Shown: positions 26,939-36,018 of the stretch, piece by piece
Layout of the letters: every line of letters starts with the position of its first letter
How positions within the stretch are numbered: position 1 is the stretch's first letter
Source of the DNA: Brevibacillus brevis
GTDB lineage: Bacteria > Bacillota > Bacilli > Brevibacillales > Brevibacillaceae
Assembly (NCBI RefSeq): GCF_001039275.2
Contig: NZ_CP030117.1
Coordinates: 86,001 to 150,000 of the forward strand
DNA: 64,000 nt
Direction of reading: 5' to 3'
Position numbers and translations under genes: made by a program
Notes under the pieces: generated by a model
The model's database searches: none
Told to the model about the DNA's origin: nothing
What the model saw: only the letters and a program-made list of their open reading frames with translations

Positions 26939-29900
26939 ATGCAAGTCATCATTAACCCGATGAAACAGGACACGAACGTCGGGACAATCGTGGCTGGTTT
27001 GGAGAAGGGGCTACATGAGCAGCTTGTCTCTGGCTTAGCTGGTTCCGCCCGGCAAGTATTGATGGCGTCATTGCAACAAATGGCAGATCGTCCGGTCTGC
27101 GTAGTGACGCATAACATGTACCAAGCACAAAAAGTATACGAAGATTTGATCGAGTTGGTTCCCTCTGATCAGGTGTTGCTTTATCCCGGTAATGAGCTGA
27201 TTGGCTCTGAGCTTGCCATTGCCAGCCCGGAAATGCTGGCGCAGCGAATCCATGTATTCAACCGTCTGGCCCAAGGCTTTACGGGTTTTTTGGTTGCACC
27301 ATTTGCTGGCTTGCGTCGCTTGGTCGTTCCCCCGCAGGTATGGAAGGAAGCGCAAATTCAGTTGTCCGTCGGTGATGAGCTCGATATCGAATCCTTTTTA
27401 CTCCGATGTATTGAGCTTGGCTATGAGCGAGTGGACATGGTTGAGCGCAAGGGAGAAATGAGTATTCGCGGTGGAATTATCGATCTGTATCCGATCGATT
27501 CGGAGTGGCCAGTTCGGATTGAGCTTTTCGATGTGGAGATCGACTCGATCCGTACGTTTGACATGCTCTCCCAACGATCATTGGAATCCGTTCAGACGTA
27601 TATTCTCGGTCCGGCAAAAGAAATGATCGCTTCAACGCCGTTATTGCAGGAATCGGCTGTTCGCTTAGAACAAAAGCTGGGGGAAACCCTCGCCAATTTG
27701 AAGGATGGGGCTGCTAAGGAAAAAGTCATGGAGCGAATCGGCTCTGATGCGGAGAGAATGAAGCAGGGACAGCGTTTTGCACAGCTTTATTCATACATCT
27801 CTGTCATTTACCCGACCGGTGATACATTATTGTCCTATATGCCTTCCGATACCTTGTTGATCGTTGATGAGCCTTCCCGTGTGTTGGATACGGCAGCACA
27901 ATTGCAAAAAGAAGAAGGGGAATGGCTGACAGGACGCATCATCCAGGGCGAATATATGTCCAATCTCAGCCTGTCGCGCACGTACGACGAGATCGTGTCG
28001 ACGAAAAAGCGCCAGATCGTTTACCTCTCCCTATTTTTGAGACAATCACCGAAGACCCAGCCGCAAAACATCGTAAATCTGACTTGTCGTACCATGCAAA
28101 ACTTCCACGGGCAGATGAACGTACTAAAAACAGAACTGGCTCGTTGGAAGAAGTCCCAGGATCAGATCGTCTTTGTCGCAGCTGATTTGGAGCGTGCGAA
28201 GCGACTGGAGCGTGTCCTGCATGACTACGAAATGGAAGCGGATGTTTTAACAGAAGCAGTGGAAACGGTGCCTCCTGGGCGTCCTACAATCATTTTAGGA
28301 AACCTCCAGACAGGCTTTGAGCTGCCGCTAAACAAGCTGGTTGTTATTACGGAAGGTGAAGTATTTACCGCGAAACAGCGCAAGGCACGCAAAGTTCAAC
28401 AGACGATGAACAACGCGGAGCGTATCAAAAACTACCTCGAACTCAAGCCTGGTGATTTCGTCGTCCACGTCAATCACGGGATTGGAAAATACCTCGGAAT
28501 TGAAACCAAGGAAATTCTCGGAATTCATAAAGATTACCTTCATATTCAATACGCCGCAGGAGACAGTCTGTTTGTTCCGATTGATCAAATCGACCATGTG
28601 CAAAAGTACGTGGCGAGCGAAGAGGCACAGCCGAAGATATACAGCTTGGGTGGCAGCGAGTGGAAACGCGTCAAAAACAAAGTCCAGTCATCTGTAAAGG
28701 ATATCGCCGAAGATTTGATCAAACTGTACGCAGCCCGCGAATCGGCTGTCGGTCATACATTCTCTCCAGACACGACGGAGCAGCGTGAATTTGAGGCGAT
28801 GTTCCCGTATCAGGAAACGCAAGACCAGCTCCGCGCGATTTCGGAAGTGAAAGCGGACATGGAGCGTAAACGTCCGATGGATCGCCTCGTTTGTGGGGAC
28901 GTGGGTTACGGGAAGACAGAGGTTGCGATTCGTGCTGCCTTCAAGGCTGTCATGGACGGAAAACAGGTAGCCGTTTTGGTTCCTACTACGATTCTGGCTC
29001 AGCAGCATTACGAGACGTTCCGTGAGCGTTTTGCGGAATATCCGATCCGCGTGGAGGTATTGAGTCGATTCCGTTCGCGCAAAGAGCAGAATGCCACACT
29101 AAAAGGACTGAAGGAAGGCACAGTCGATGTCGTCATCGGTACGCACCGTCTGCTTTCCAAAGACCTGACATTCCGCGAGCTTGGTCTGTTAATCGTAGAC
29201 GAGGAACAGCGCTTCGGTGTGAGCCACAAGGAAAAGCTGAAGCAGATCAAAACGAATGTGGATGTCATGACTCTGACCGCTACGCCGATTCCACGTACCT
29301 TGCACATGTCGATGCTCGGTGTGCGTGATTTGTCTGTCATCGAAACGCCGCCAGAAAATCGTTTTCCGGTGCAGACGTATGTGATGGATTACAGCCCTGC
29401 TCTCGTTCGCGAAGCGATTGAGCGTGAGATGGCTCGTGATGGGCAAGTGTTCTTCCTCTACAACCAAGTACAAGGAATCGAACAGATGGCGGAGCAGATA
29501 TCTATGCTCGTTCCTGACGCACGCATCGCTGTAGCCCATGGGCAGATGAACGAAAGCGAGCTGGAAGGCGTCATTCTCGACTTTTTGGAAGGGAATTTTG
29601 ACGTATTGGTCAGCACGACAATTATTGAGACTGGGGTGGACATCCCGAACGTCAATACGCTGATTATTTACAATGCAGATAAGATGGGCTTGTCCCAGCT
29701 ATATCAGTTGCGTGGACGTGTAGGTCGTTCCAATCGAATTGCGTACGCTTACTTTACGTATCAACGGGACAAGGTGCTGACAGAGGTAGCGGAAAAACGT
29801 CTGCAAGCCATCAAGGAATTTACCGAGCTCGGCTCTGGTTTCAAGATCGCGATGCGAGACTTGTCCATTCGTGGAGCAGGTAATTTGCTGGGGGCCGAGC

Positions 29901-30487
29901 AGCATGGTTTTATTAATACGGTCGGATTCGACTTGTACAGCCAGATGCTGAAAGAGGCCATTGATGAGCTGAAGGGCGAAGTCAAACAAGAAATTGTCAC
30001 ACCTGTGGAGATCAATCTGCAACTGGATGCCTATATTCCGTCGATGTACATTACAGACAGCCGACAAAAAATCGAGATGTACAAAAAGTTTGTCGCGGTG
30101 TCTACCTTGGAAGACGTCGACGATTTGGCGGAGGAGCTGCTAGACCGTTTTGGACCAGTTCCGAAGCCGGTTGATAATCTGTTGACCATTTCCCGTTTGC
30201 GTGTGTATGCCCTGAAGCACCACATCACTGAAATTAGCCAAAAGAATCCAGACGAGATTAAATTGTTCCTGCACCCTAGTCAGAACAACAACATCGATGG
30301 TGGAGCTCTGTTTGCGCTTACCAGTAACTGGAGCAAGAGGGTTGGGCTGTCGGGTGGACAACAGATCACGATTGCTGTTAAAGTAAAGGGGTTAAAAGAA
30401 GATGAGGGCGTGCAGTTGGTTGAAAAGCTGCTGCGTCAATTTCACCAGGTGCGAAGAGACACCGGTACGGAGAGCCCTGTGTCTTAA
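26939..30487 (+). CDS. mfd: Transcription-repair coupling factor Mfd
   Basis: Mfd displaces RNA polymerase stalled at lesions and recruits UvrA. Domains in order are a UvrB-like N-terminus, the CarD-like RNA polymerase interaction domain (LKPGDFVVHVNHGIGKYLGIE around residues 501-521), RecG-type translocase with the P-loop GDVGYGKT (653-660) and DEEQRFG box, QLRGRVGRS, and the C-terminal TRCF domain. Length 1182 matches the family. GAGAGGGGA precedes the ATG. Confidence 0.98.
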   Translation: MQVIINPMKQDTNVGTIVAGLEKGLHEQLVSGLAGSARQVLMASLQQMADRPVCVVTHNMYQAQKVYEDLIELVPSDQVLLYPGNELIGSELAIASPEMLAQRIHVFNRLAQGFTGFLVAPFAGLRRLVVPPQVWKEAQIQLSVGDELDIESFLLRCIELGYERVDMVERKGEMSIRGGIIDLYPIDSEWPVRIELFDVEIDSIRTFDMLSQRSLESVQTYILGPAKEMIASTPLLQESAVRLEQKLGETLANLKDGAAKEKVMERIGSDAERMKQGQRFAQLYSYISVIYPTGDTLLSYMPSDTLLIVDEPSRVLDTAAQLQKEEGEWLTGRIIQGEYMSNLSLSRTYDEIVSTKKRQIVYLSLFLRQSPKTQPQNIVNLTCRTMQNFHGQMNVLKTELARWKKSQDQIVFVAADLERAKRLERVLHDYEMEADVLTEAVETVPPGRPTIILGNLQTGFELPLNKLVVITEGEVFTAKQRKARKVQQTMNNAERIKNYLELKPGDFVVHVNHGIGKYLGIETKEILGIHKDYLHIQYAAGDSLFVPIDQIDHVQKYVASEEAQPKIYSLGGSEWKRVKNKVQSSVKDIAEDLIKLYAARESAVGHTFSPDTTEQREFEAMFPYQETQDQLRAISEVKADMERKRPMDRLVCGDVGYGKTEVAIRAAFKAVMDGKQVAVLVPTTILAQQHYETFRERFAEYPIRVEVLSRFRSRKEQNATLKGLKEGTVDVVIGTHRLLSKDLTFRELGLLIVDEEQRFGVSHKEKLKQIKTNVDVMTLTATPIPRTLHMSMLGVRDLSVIETPPENRFPVQTYVMDYSPALVREAIEREMARDGQVFFLYNQVQGIEQMAEQISMLVPDARIAVAHGQMNESELEGVILDFLEGNFDVLVSTTIIETGVDIPNVNTLIIYNADKMGLSQLYQLRGRVGRSNRIAYAYFTYQRDKVLTEVAEKRLQAIKEFTELGSGFKIAMRDLSIRGAGNLLGAEQHGFINTVGFDLYSQMLKEAIDELKGEVKQEIVTPVEINLQLDAYIPSMYITDSRQKIEMYKKFVAVSTLEDVDDLAEELLDRFGPVPKPVDNLLTISRLRVYALKHHITEISQKNPDEIKLFLHPSQNNNIDGGALFALTSNWSKRVGLSGGQQITIAVKVKGLKEDEGVQLVEKLLRQFHQVRRDTGTESPVS

Positions 30488-30527
30488 CTGACAAAATGGG
30501 CTTGCCCGGGAAGGGAGAACCTTATTT

Positions 30528-31595
30528 ATGAAACGTTCTGTAGCGATTCTATCTTCGGCTGTTCTGGTCGTGGCACTCATGACTGGTTGCGGCGGAAAAG
30601 CAGAAGAAGCGAAACAAGACTCAAAAACTCCAGCGAATCAGACAGATGGCAGCAATCAAGCTGCTAATGATCCTTTGGTACAATTCCCTAAACTCACTCT
30701 GCCTTACACAGCCGACCAGAAAGCTGTCATTGTAGAGTATCAGGGGGGAACTGTAACAGGAAAAGAGTTCGAAGAGTTCCTGCGTGTTATTAACTTCATG
30801 AACCCACAACAAGGCACCATGATTGAAATGGCTGATAGCAACACACTGAAAGCTTATTCGCGTGAGTATACAGCTACCAAGGTTTTGGCTGGCCGTTCTG
30901 ACGATGCCATGAAAAAAGAGTCCAAAGAACTCGCTGAGAAAACCTTCGAGAAAATCAAAACGCAGTACATGGGCTTTTTGGGCAAGGATGAAGCTCAGTT
31001 CAACAAGCTCATGGAAGGCCAAGGCGTAACGAAGGACATGATCGTCAATCAGATGGACCTGATCAACCAGTCCATCAATGTGATGAAAAAGAATATCGAC
31101 GATGCTACGCTGAAGCAAACCTATGATCAAATGGACAAAGCTTCCCGTACCGTTGCTTCTGTTCGCCACATCCTGATCTCTACCGAAAAGCGCACACCAG
31201 AAGAGGCGTTAAAAATCTCCAACGACTTGGTAGCACGCCTCAAAAAGGGTGAAGACTTCGCGAAGCTGGCAACAGAGTTCACAGATGACCCAGGCAGCAA
31301 GCAGTCTGGGGGCTTGTACGAAAATGCGGATGTAACGCAATGGGTACCAGAATTTAAAGAAGCATCCCTGACGCAAAAAGTCGGTGAAGTTGGCCCGCCA
31401 GTAAAAACTGATTTTGGTTACCATATTATTAAGGTCGAGAATCGCAAAGAAAAGACCTTTGATGAGATGAAAGAACAGCTCCGCGCGAGTTCTTTGGAGA
31501 AAGCCTACGATGCTTTCGCCAAGAATGAGCTGGACAAGCTGATTACGAAATTCAACATCCCGCAGTCCAAAAATGATGCTCCGGCGAAGAAATAA
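30528..31595 (+). CDS. prsA: Foldase lipoprotein PrsA-like peptidyl-prolyl isomerase
   Basis: A lipoprotein (lipobox MTGC with Cys at about residue 21) with an N-terminal SurA-like chaperone helix region and a parvulin (PPIC) domain at about 210-310: SVRHILIST, then DPGSKQSGGLY and GYHIIKVENR. PrsA assists folding of secreted proteins outside the membrane. Length 355 is slightly longer than B. subtilis PrsA. It is placed between mfd and spoVT, unlike B. subtilis; several PrsA-like paralogues are common in this group, so the symbol is by function rather than by orthology. Confidence 0.88.
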   Translation: MKRSVAILSSAVLVVALMTGCGGKAEEAKQDSKTPANQTDGSNQAANDPLVQFPKLTLPYTADQKAVIVEYQGGTVTGKEFEEFLRVINFMNPQQGTMIEMADSNTLKAYSREYTATKVLAGRSDDAMKKESKELAEKTFEKIKTQYMGFLGKDEAQFNKLMEGQGVTKDMIVNQMDLINQSINVMKKNIDDATLKQTYDQMDKASRTVASVRHILISTEKRTPEEALKISNDLVARLKKGEDFAKLATEFTDDPGSKQSGGLYENADVTQWVPEFKEASLTQKVGEVGPPVKTDFGYHIIKVENRKEKTFDEMKEQLRASSLEKAYDAFAKNELDKLITKFNIPQSKNDAPAKK

Positions 31596-31607
31596 CAAGT
31601 CCGAAGA

Positions 31608-31638
31608 AAAACAGGGAATTCGTTTCCCTGTTTTTTCG
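31608..31638 (+). terminator. Terminator after prsA
   Basis: AACAGGGAA-ttcgt-TTCCCTGTT followed by T residues. Confidence 0.9.
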
Positions 31639-31645
31639 TTTTCTC

Positions 31646-31674
31646 GCATATTCTTCAAACATGGGCAAATACTA
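31646..31674 (+). promoter_or_regulatory. Probable sigma-G promoter of spoVT
   Basis: GCATA (31646-31650), 17 bp, AATACTA (31668-31674) differs from the sigma-G consensus at one position. spoVT is sigma-G-driven in B. subtilis. The implied leader is about 150 bases. Confidence 0.65.
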
Positions 31675-31830
31675 TTATCACTCGCTACCACCCGGGGGAG
31701 AGTAATTAAAGTAACTGGTAAAAATTGATACCATCACCCATAGTTAAAATTAGAATTTGAGGAAAAAATACAACTAACCTACCACCATCTATTCACTACC
31801 CACTTCTCAGGGAAAGCGAGGCAACAAGAC

Positions 31831-32373
31831 ATGAAAGCAACTGGTATCGTTCGTCGAATTGACGACCTCGGTCGGGTCGTGATTCCTAAGGAGATTCGTC
31901 GTACACTGCGCATTCGTGAGGGCGACCCGCTTGAGATTTTTGTGGATCGTGACGGAGAAGTCATTCTCAAAAAGTATTCACCGATTGGCGAATTGGGTGA
32001 TTTTGCAAAAGAGTACGCGGACTCTTTGTATGAAAGCATGAATCATACCGTACTGATTTCAGACAGGGATAGTGTCATTGCTGTGGCGGGGGCCTCCAAA
32101 AAGGAATACTTGGAGAAACCAATTGGCAGTATTGTTGAGAAATGCTTGGAGGAAAGAAAGACCCGACTGGAGAAAAACACAGGCTCTTATGAAATTTGTC
32201 GTGACATGAACGAGACATATGGCTCGTTCGTCGTCGCACCGATTGTAGCAGGAGGCGATCCAATCGGGTCCGTGATCCTCCTCAACAAAAACGAGTCAAC
32301 CAAGATGAGTGATTTGGAGATCAAAATGTCGGAAACAGCGGCCGGTTTCCTGGCAAAGCAGATGGAGCAGTAG
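31831..32373 (+). CDS. spoVT: Stage V sporulation transcriptional regulator SpoVT
   Basis: SpoVT tunes sigma-G-dependent genes in the forespore. The N-terminal 50 residues are an AbrB-type domain (TGIVRRIDDLGRVVIPKEIR), followed by a GAF domain from about 60 (FAKEYADSLYESMNHTVLI onward) of unknown ligand. Length 180 is standard. Start ATG is 10 or so bases after GGGAAAGCGAGG. Placement after mfd and before yabM matches B. subtilis. Confidence 0.97.
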   Translation: MKATGIVRRIDDLGRVVIPKEIRRTLRIREGDPLEIFVDRDGEVILKKYSPIGELGDFAKEYADSLYESMNHTVLISDRDSVIAVAGASKKEYLEKPIGSIVEKCLEERKTRLEKNTGSYEICRDMNETYGSFVVAPIVAGGDPIGSVILLNKNESTKMSDLEIKMSETAAGFLAKQMEQ

Positions 32374-32385
32374 AATTGATCAGCA

Positions 32386-32416
32386 AAAACAGCCTCGTAC
32401 CCCGGGGCTGTTTTTC
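32386..32416 (+). terminator. Terminator after spoVT
   Basis: AACAGCC pairs with GGGCTGTT across a short loop; T run follows. Confidence 0.8.
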
Positions 32417-32481
32417 TTGTGCCTATGGCCTTGTGGTATAATGAACGAAGTTTTAGGTTGGAGAGGAGAAATTTCACGCAC

Positions 32482-34146
32482 ATGGCTCAAGAAAAAGCTT
32501 CCGTTCAATTTGTGAAAGGCGCGGCGATACTTGGAATTGCCGGTCTTGTCTCCAAGCTTTTAGGCGCTGTATACCGCATCCCATACCAAAACATTGCCGG
32601 AGATATCGGCTTGTACGTATATATGCAAGTATACCCGCTGTACACCGCGTTGTTGATTCTAGCGACGGCGGGTTTCCCCATTGCCATCTCCAAGATCGTT
32701 TCAGAGCGCGTCGCTGTCGGGGATGCGATCGGGGCGCGCAGGGCGTTTCGAGTTGCCAGTATATCGCTGGTCGTTCTCGGGATCTTTTTCTTCTTACTGT
32801 TATATGGTGGGGCACCTGTTATTGCCCGTATGATGGGTGATGAGCATTTGATTACCCCGCTCCGAGCAGTAGCTTGGTCACTGCCGTTGGTGCCGATGGT
32901 TGCGATCTTGCGCGGCTATTTTCAAGGGCATCAAAATATGATGCCGACTGGCGTCTCTCAGGTTGCTGAGCAGTTCATTCGCGTGATTTTCATTCTGGCT
33001 GCTGCATTCTGGGCGATGAACGTGTATCAGGACCCTTACCTGGCTGGTACAGGTGCCGTTTTTGCTGCTTTTCCAGGTGCCATTGCTGCTATTCTCGTCT
33101 TGCTTTGGTATTGGAGAGCGGACAAGAAGATGGGGCATCTGTCCATCGGTCACGTTGAGCAATCGGCAGCGCAATCATGGACCAATCGTCAAATTTTACG
33201 TCATCTCTTGACCTATGCCGTTCCGATTTGTATGGGCGCACTGGTTCTGCCGCTTGTTCCGCTTGTAGACTCGATGACCGTCGTCAATATGCTGCAATGG
33301 AGCGGTACCCCGGAGGACTTGGCCAAGCTATTGAAGGGTGCATTTGACCGTGGTCAGCCACTCATTCAGTTTGGTACGTTTTTCGCCACGTCCTTGTCGT
33401 TGGCATTAGTGCCTGCGATCAGTGAAGCTGTTGCCCAGCGTCAGCATCAATTGATCTCTCATCGTTCCGAAGTCGCCATTCGACTGACCTTCCTGTTGGG
33501 ATTGCCTGCTTCCTTTGGACTGGCTCTGTTGGCGGAGCCGATCAACGTCATGCTCTACGGAGACAGCAACGGTACCGAGGCCCTCGCTGTACAGTCCTTC
33601 ACAATTATTTTCGCCACAGTGAGTATTGCCAGCGCGGGGATTTTGCAAGGCTTGGGACGCGTAATGCGCCCTGCCCGCAACCTGTTTATTGGTGTATTGG
33701 TGAAGCTCATCCTCAATCTGGCGCTTGTTCCGTTCTGGGGTATCTCTGGTGCAGCAGTGTCCACTGTTTTAGCTTATATGGTCGCTATGGGACTGAACGT
33801 TCTTGCGGTAATCAAATACACGGGAGCACACATTGGATTCCGCCAAACGGTGAAAAAGCCATTTGTGTCCGTCGTGGTGATGTCGATTGTCGTGCTGATT
33901 GTGGAGTGGCTCGCGAATACTGTGCTCGGCGGTGCCGGACTTTCAAATCGCTTGTTCTATACGCTGGTAGGTTTGATTGCTGTTGGTTCAGGGGCATTGG
34001 TCTATTTGCTGGCGCTTTTGAAAACGGGTGGACTCACGAGAAACGATATTCAATTTTTGCCAAAAGGAAAGCGAATTGCTTCACTGTTAACGAAATATAA
34101 GCTCCTCCCAGCGGAGAAAGCAAGAATGAACGAAAAGGAGGCGTGA
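32482..34146 (+). CDS. yabM: SpoVB/MurJ-type lipid II flippase family protein, YabM
   Basis: This polytopic membrane protein of the MVF/SpoVB branch of the MOP superfamily has about 14 predicted helices and begins with KGAAILGIAGLVSKLLGAVYR. SpoVB/YtgP relatives transport lipid-linked cell-wall or polysaccharide precursors. The ATG at 32482 gives 554 residues and is preceded by GAGGAG; the ORF extends upstream to 32419, within a likely promoter. The exact substrate is unproven. In an operon with yabN (3 bp gap). Confidence 0.88.
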   Translation: MAQEKASVQFVKGAAILGIAGLVSKLLGAVYRIPYQNIAGDIGLYVYMQVYPLYTALLILATAGFPIAISKIVSERVAVGDAIGARRAFRVASISLVVLGIFFFLLLYGGAPVIARMMGDEHLITPLRAVAWSLPLVPMVAILRGYFQGHQNMMPTGVSQVAEQFIRVIFILAAAFWAMNVYQDPYLAGTGAVFAAFPGAIAAILVLLWYWRADKKMGHLSIGHVEQSAAQSWTNRQILRHLLTYAVPICMGALVLPLVPLVDSMTVVNMLQWSGTPEDLAKLLKGAFDRGQPLIQFGTFFATSLSLALVPAISEAVAQRQHQLISHRSEVAIRLTFLLGLPASFGLALLAEPINVMLYGDSNGTEALAVQSFTIIFATVSIASAGILQGLGRVMRPARNLFIGVLVKLILNLALVPFWGISGAAVSTVLAYMVAMGLNVLAVIKYTGAHIGFRQTVKKPFVSVVVMSIVVLIVEWLANTVLGGAGLSNRLFYTLVGLIAVGSGALVYLLALLKTGGLTRNDIQFLPKGKRIASLLTKYKLLPAEKARMNEKEA

Positions 34147-34149
34147 CGA

Positions 34150-35628
34150 GTGGAAATGAAGAATAAGACCATTACCGTAGTCGGTCTTGGTGCCGGAGAT
34201 TTGGACCAGCTCCCTTATGGCATCTATCGTACGTTAAAAGCTGCCAAACAGCTATATTTGCGCACGAAAGAGCATCCGGTCGTAGCCGAGTTGATAGCAG
34301 AAGGCATCGCGATTGAGTCCTTTGATGATGTATATGAGCAGCACGATACGTTTTCCGACGTATACACCGATATTGTGGAGCGGCTTTTTTCACAGGTAAA
34401 CGAAGCAGGCAGTCTTGTCTATGCTGTGCCTGGTCATCCTTTGGTGGCGGAACGTACTGTGCAGCTCTTGTTGGCAGAGGGACCAAACCGTGGCGTAGAA
34501 ATCGAAATTGGCGGTGGACAGAGCTTTATCGATCCGTTGTTTGCCCGCCTACATATTGACCCGATCGAGGGATTCTCTTTGCTGGATGGGACGGCGCTCG
34601 CTGCTCATCAAGTATCTCCGGGTCTGCATACGATTATCGCGCAAGTGTACGATGCTTTTGTGGCCTCTGATGTGAAGCTGACCTTGATGGAAGTGCTGCC
34701 GGACGATTACGAGGTGACGGTAGCGACAGCCGTAGGGGTAGCGGGGCAAGAAATCATTGAGACAGTGCCGTTGTATGAACTGGACAGACTCGATCATTTC
34801 GGGAATTTGTCTTTGGTGTATGTACCGCCGACGAAGGACGAGAAGGTATCGTACCGCCAATTCTCCTACTTGAAGGAGATCGTGGCGATCTTGCGCAGTC
34901 CGGATGGATGCCCGTGGGATCGCGAGCAGACACATCAAAGCATCCGCAAAAACTTGATTGAAGAGACGTACGAGGTTTTGGAGACGATCGACGACGATGA
35001 TCCAGATGCAATGTGTGAGGAGCTGGGTGATTTGTTGATGCAAATCATGCTTCATTCGCAGATGGCAGCCGAAGACGGATATTTTTCGGTAGATGATGTT
35101 GTCGCGACGTTGAATGAAAAGCTGGTTCGCCGTCACCCTCATGTATTCGGGGAAAAGAGCGCGAATGATTCCGAGGAAGCGCTGGCGAATTGGCAGGAGA
35201 TCAAAGCACAGGAAAAAGCAGCAAAAGGCATCGATGTAACGGTTCAATCGCAGTTGGCGGGAATACCGCGTGACTTGCCAGCACTGATGTATGCGTACAA
35301 GTTGCAGAAAAAAGCAGCCCAAGTCGGCTTTGACTGGGACGATATTGCAGACGTGTACAAAAAGGTAGAAGAGGAGTACCGCGAGATCCAAGAAGCATCA
35401 GAGGAAGAACGTGCTGGCGAGTTGGGTGATTTGCTATTTGCGGTCGTCAATCTGGCGCGCTTCCTGAAGCTCGATCCGGAGGAAGCACTCGCATTGACCA
35501 ACAACAAGTTCAAGAAGCGCTTTTCCTATATTGAAGGCAAGCTGCAAGAGGCGGGTCGTACCTTCGAGCAGACAGACCTGCAAGAGATGGACAAATGGTG
35601 GGAGGAAGCCAAACATGAGACTCGATAA
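34150..35628 (+). CDS. yabN: Tetrapyrrole methylase-MazG fusion, YabN
   Basis: The fusion starts with a SAM-binding methylase domain (ITVVGLGAGDLDQLP; about 1-220), followed by two MazG halves: the active one with EETYEVLETIDDDD and EELGDLLMQIMLH (from about 245), and a C-terminal MazG-like domain with EEEYREIQEA and ELGDLLFAVVNLAR. MazG pyrophosphatase removes noncanonical or house-cleaning NTPs. Length 492 fits. Start GTG follows AAAGGAGGCG. rqcP overlaps its end by 14 bp. Confidence 0.95.
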   Translation: MEMKNKTITVVGLGAGDLDQLPYGIYRTLKAAKQLYLRTKEHPVVAELIAEGIAIESFDDVYEQHDTFSDVYTDIVERLFSQVNEAGSLVYAVPGHPLVAERTVQLLLAEGPNRGVEIEIGGGQSFIDPLFARLHIDPIEGFSLLDGTALAAHQVSPGLHTIIAQVYDAFVASDVKLTLMEVLPDDYEVTVATAVGVAGQEIIETVPLYELDRLDHFGNLSLVYVPPTKDEKVSYRQFSYLKEIVAILRSPDGCPWDREQTHQSIRKNLIEETYEVLETIDDDDPDAMCEELGDLLMQIMLHSQMAAEDGYFSVDDVVATLNEKLVRRHPHVFGEKSANDSEEALANWQEIKAQEKAAKGIDVTVQSQLAGIPRDLPALMYAYKLQKKAAQVGFDWDDIADVYKKVEEEYREIQEASEEERAGELGDLLFAVVNLARFLKLDPEEALALTNNKFKKRFSYIEGKLQEAGRTFEQTDLQEMDKWWEEAKHETR

Positions 35629-35908
35629 ATATTTGAAAGTGTCTCGACTGATCAAGCGACGCACGCTCGCAAAAGAAGTGTGCGACAAACAGCGTGTGGA
35701 AATCAACGATCGCCCTGCAAAGGCGTCCAGTAACGTGAAAATCGGCGACAAGCTGGCGATCCGTTTCGGACAAAAAATCGTGTCGGTAAAAGTAGAAGAC
35801 ATCAAGGAAAACCCGCGTAAAGAAGAAGCGGCTTCGCTGTATACCGTCATTGGCGAAGTTCCCGTTCCGCGTGATGAAAAAGAAGAAGACGCCTACCTCA
35901 AAGGGTAA
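35615..35908 (+). CDS. rqcP: Ribosome quality-control protein RqcP (S4 domain, YabO)
   Basis: RqcP (Hsp15-like) binds 50S-peptidyl-tRNA complexes and assists RqcH poly-alanine tailing. The 97-residue S4-domain protein begins MRLDKYLKVSRLIKRRTLA and contains the conserved basic loop KQRVEIN. The ATG at 35615 follows GGGAGGAAG inside the end of yabN; the upstream start at 35531 would lie deep in yabN. Confidence 0.95.
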   Translation: MRLDKYLKVSRLIKRRTLAKEVCDKQRVEINDRPAKASSNVKIGDKLAIRFGQKIVSVKVEDIKENPRKEEAASLYTVIGEVPVPRDEKEEDAYLKG

Positions 35909-35921
35909 TGTGCGCACGAAA

Positions 35922-35951
35922 AGAGACTGCCGGGATGGCAGTCTTTTTTTA
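35922..35951 (+). terminator. Terminator after rqcP
   Basis: AGACTGCC-gggat-GGCAGTCT followed by seven T residues. Confidence 0.9.
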
Positions 35952-36018
35952 GGCTTTTTTTCCAATCAGAGGATATAATGAGAGTACCTGAAGGCATTTC
36001 CGAAGGGATGTGTGCTGT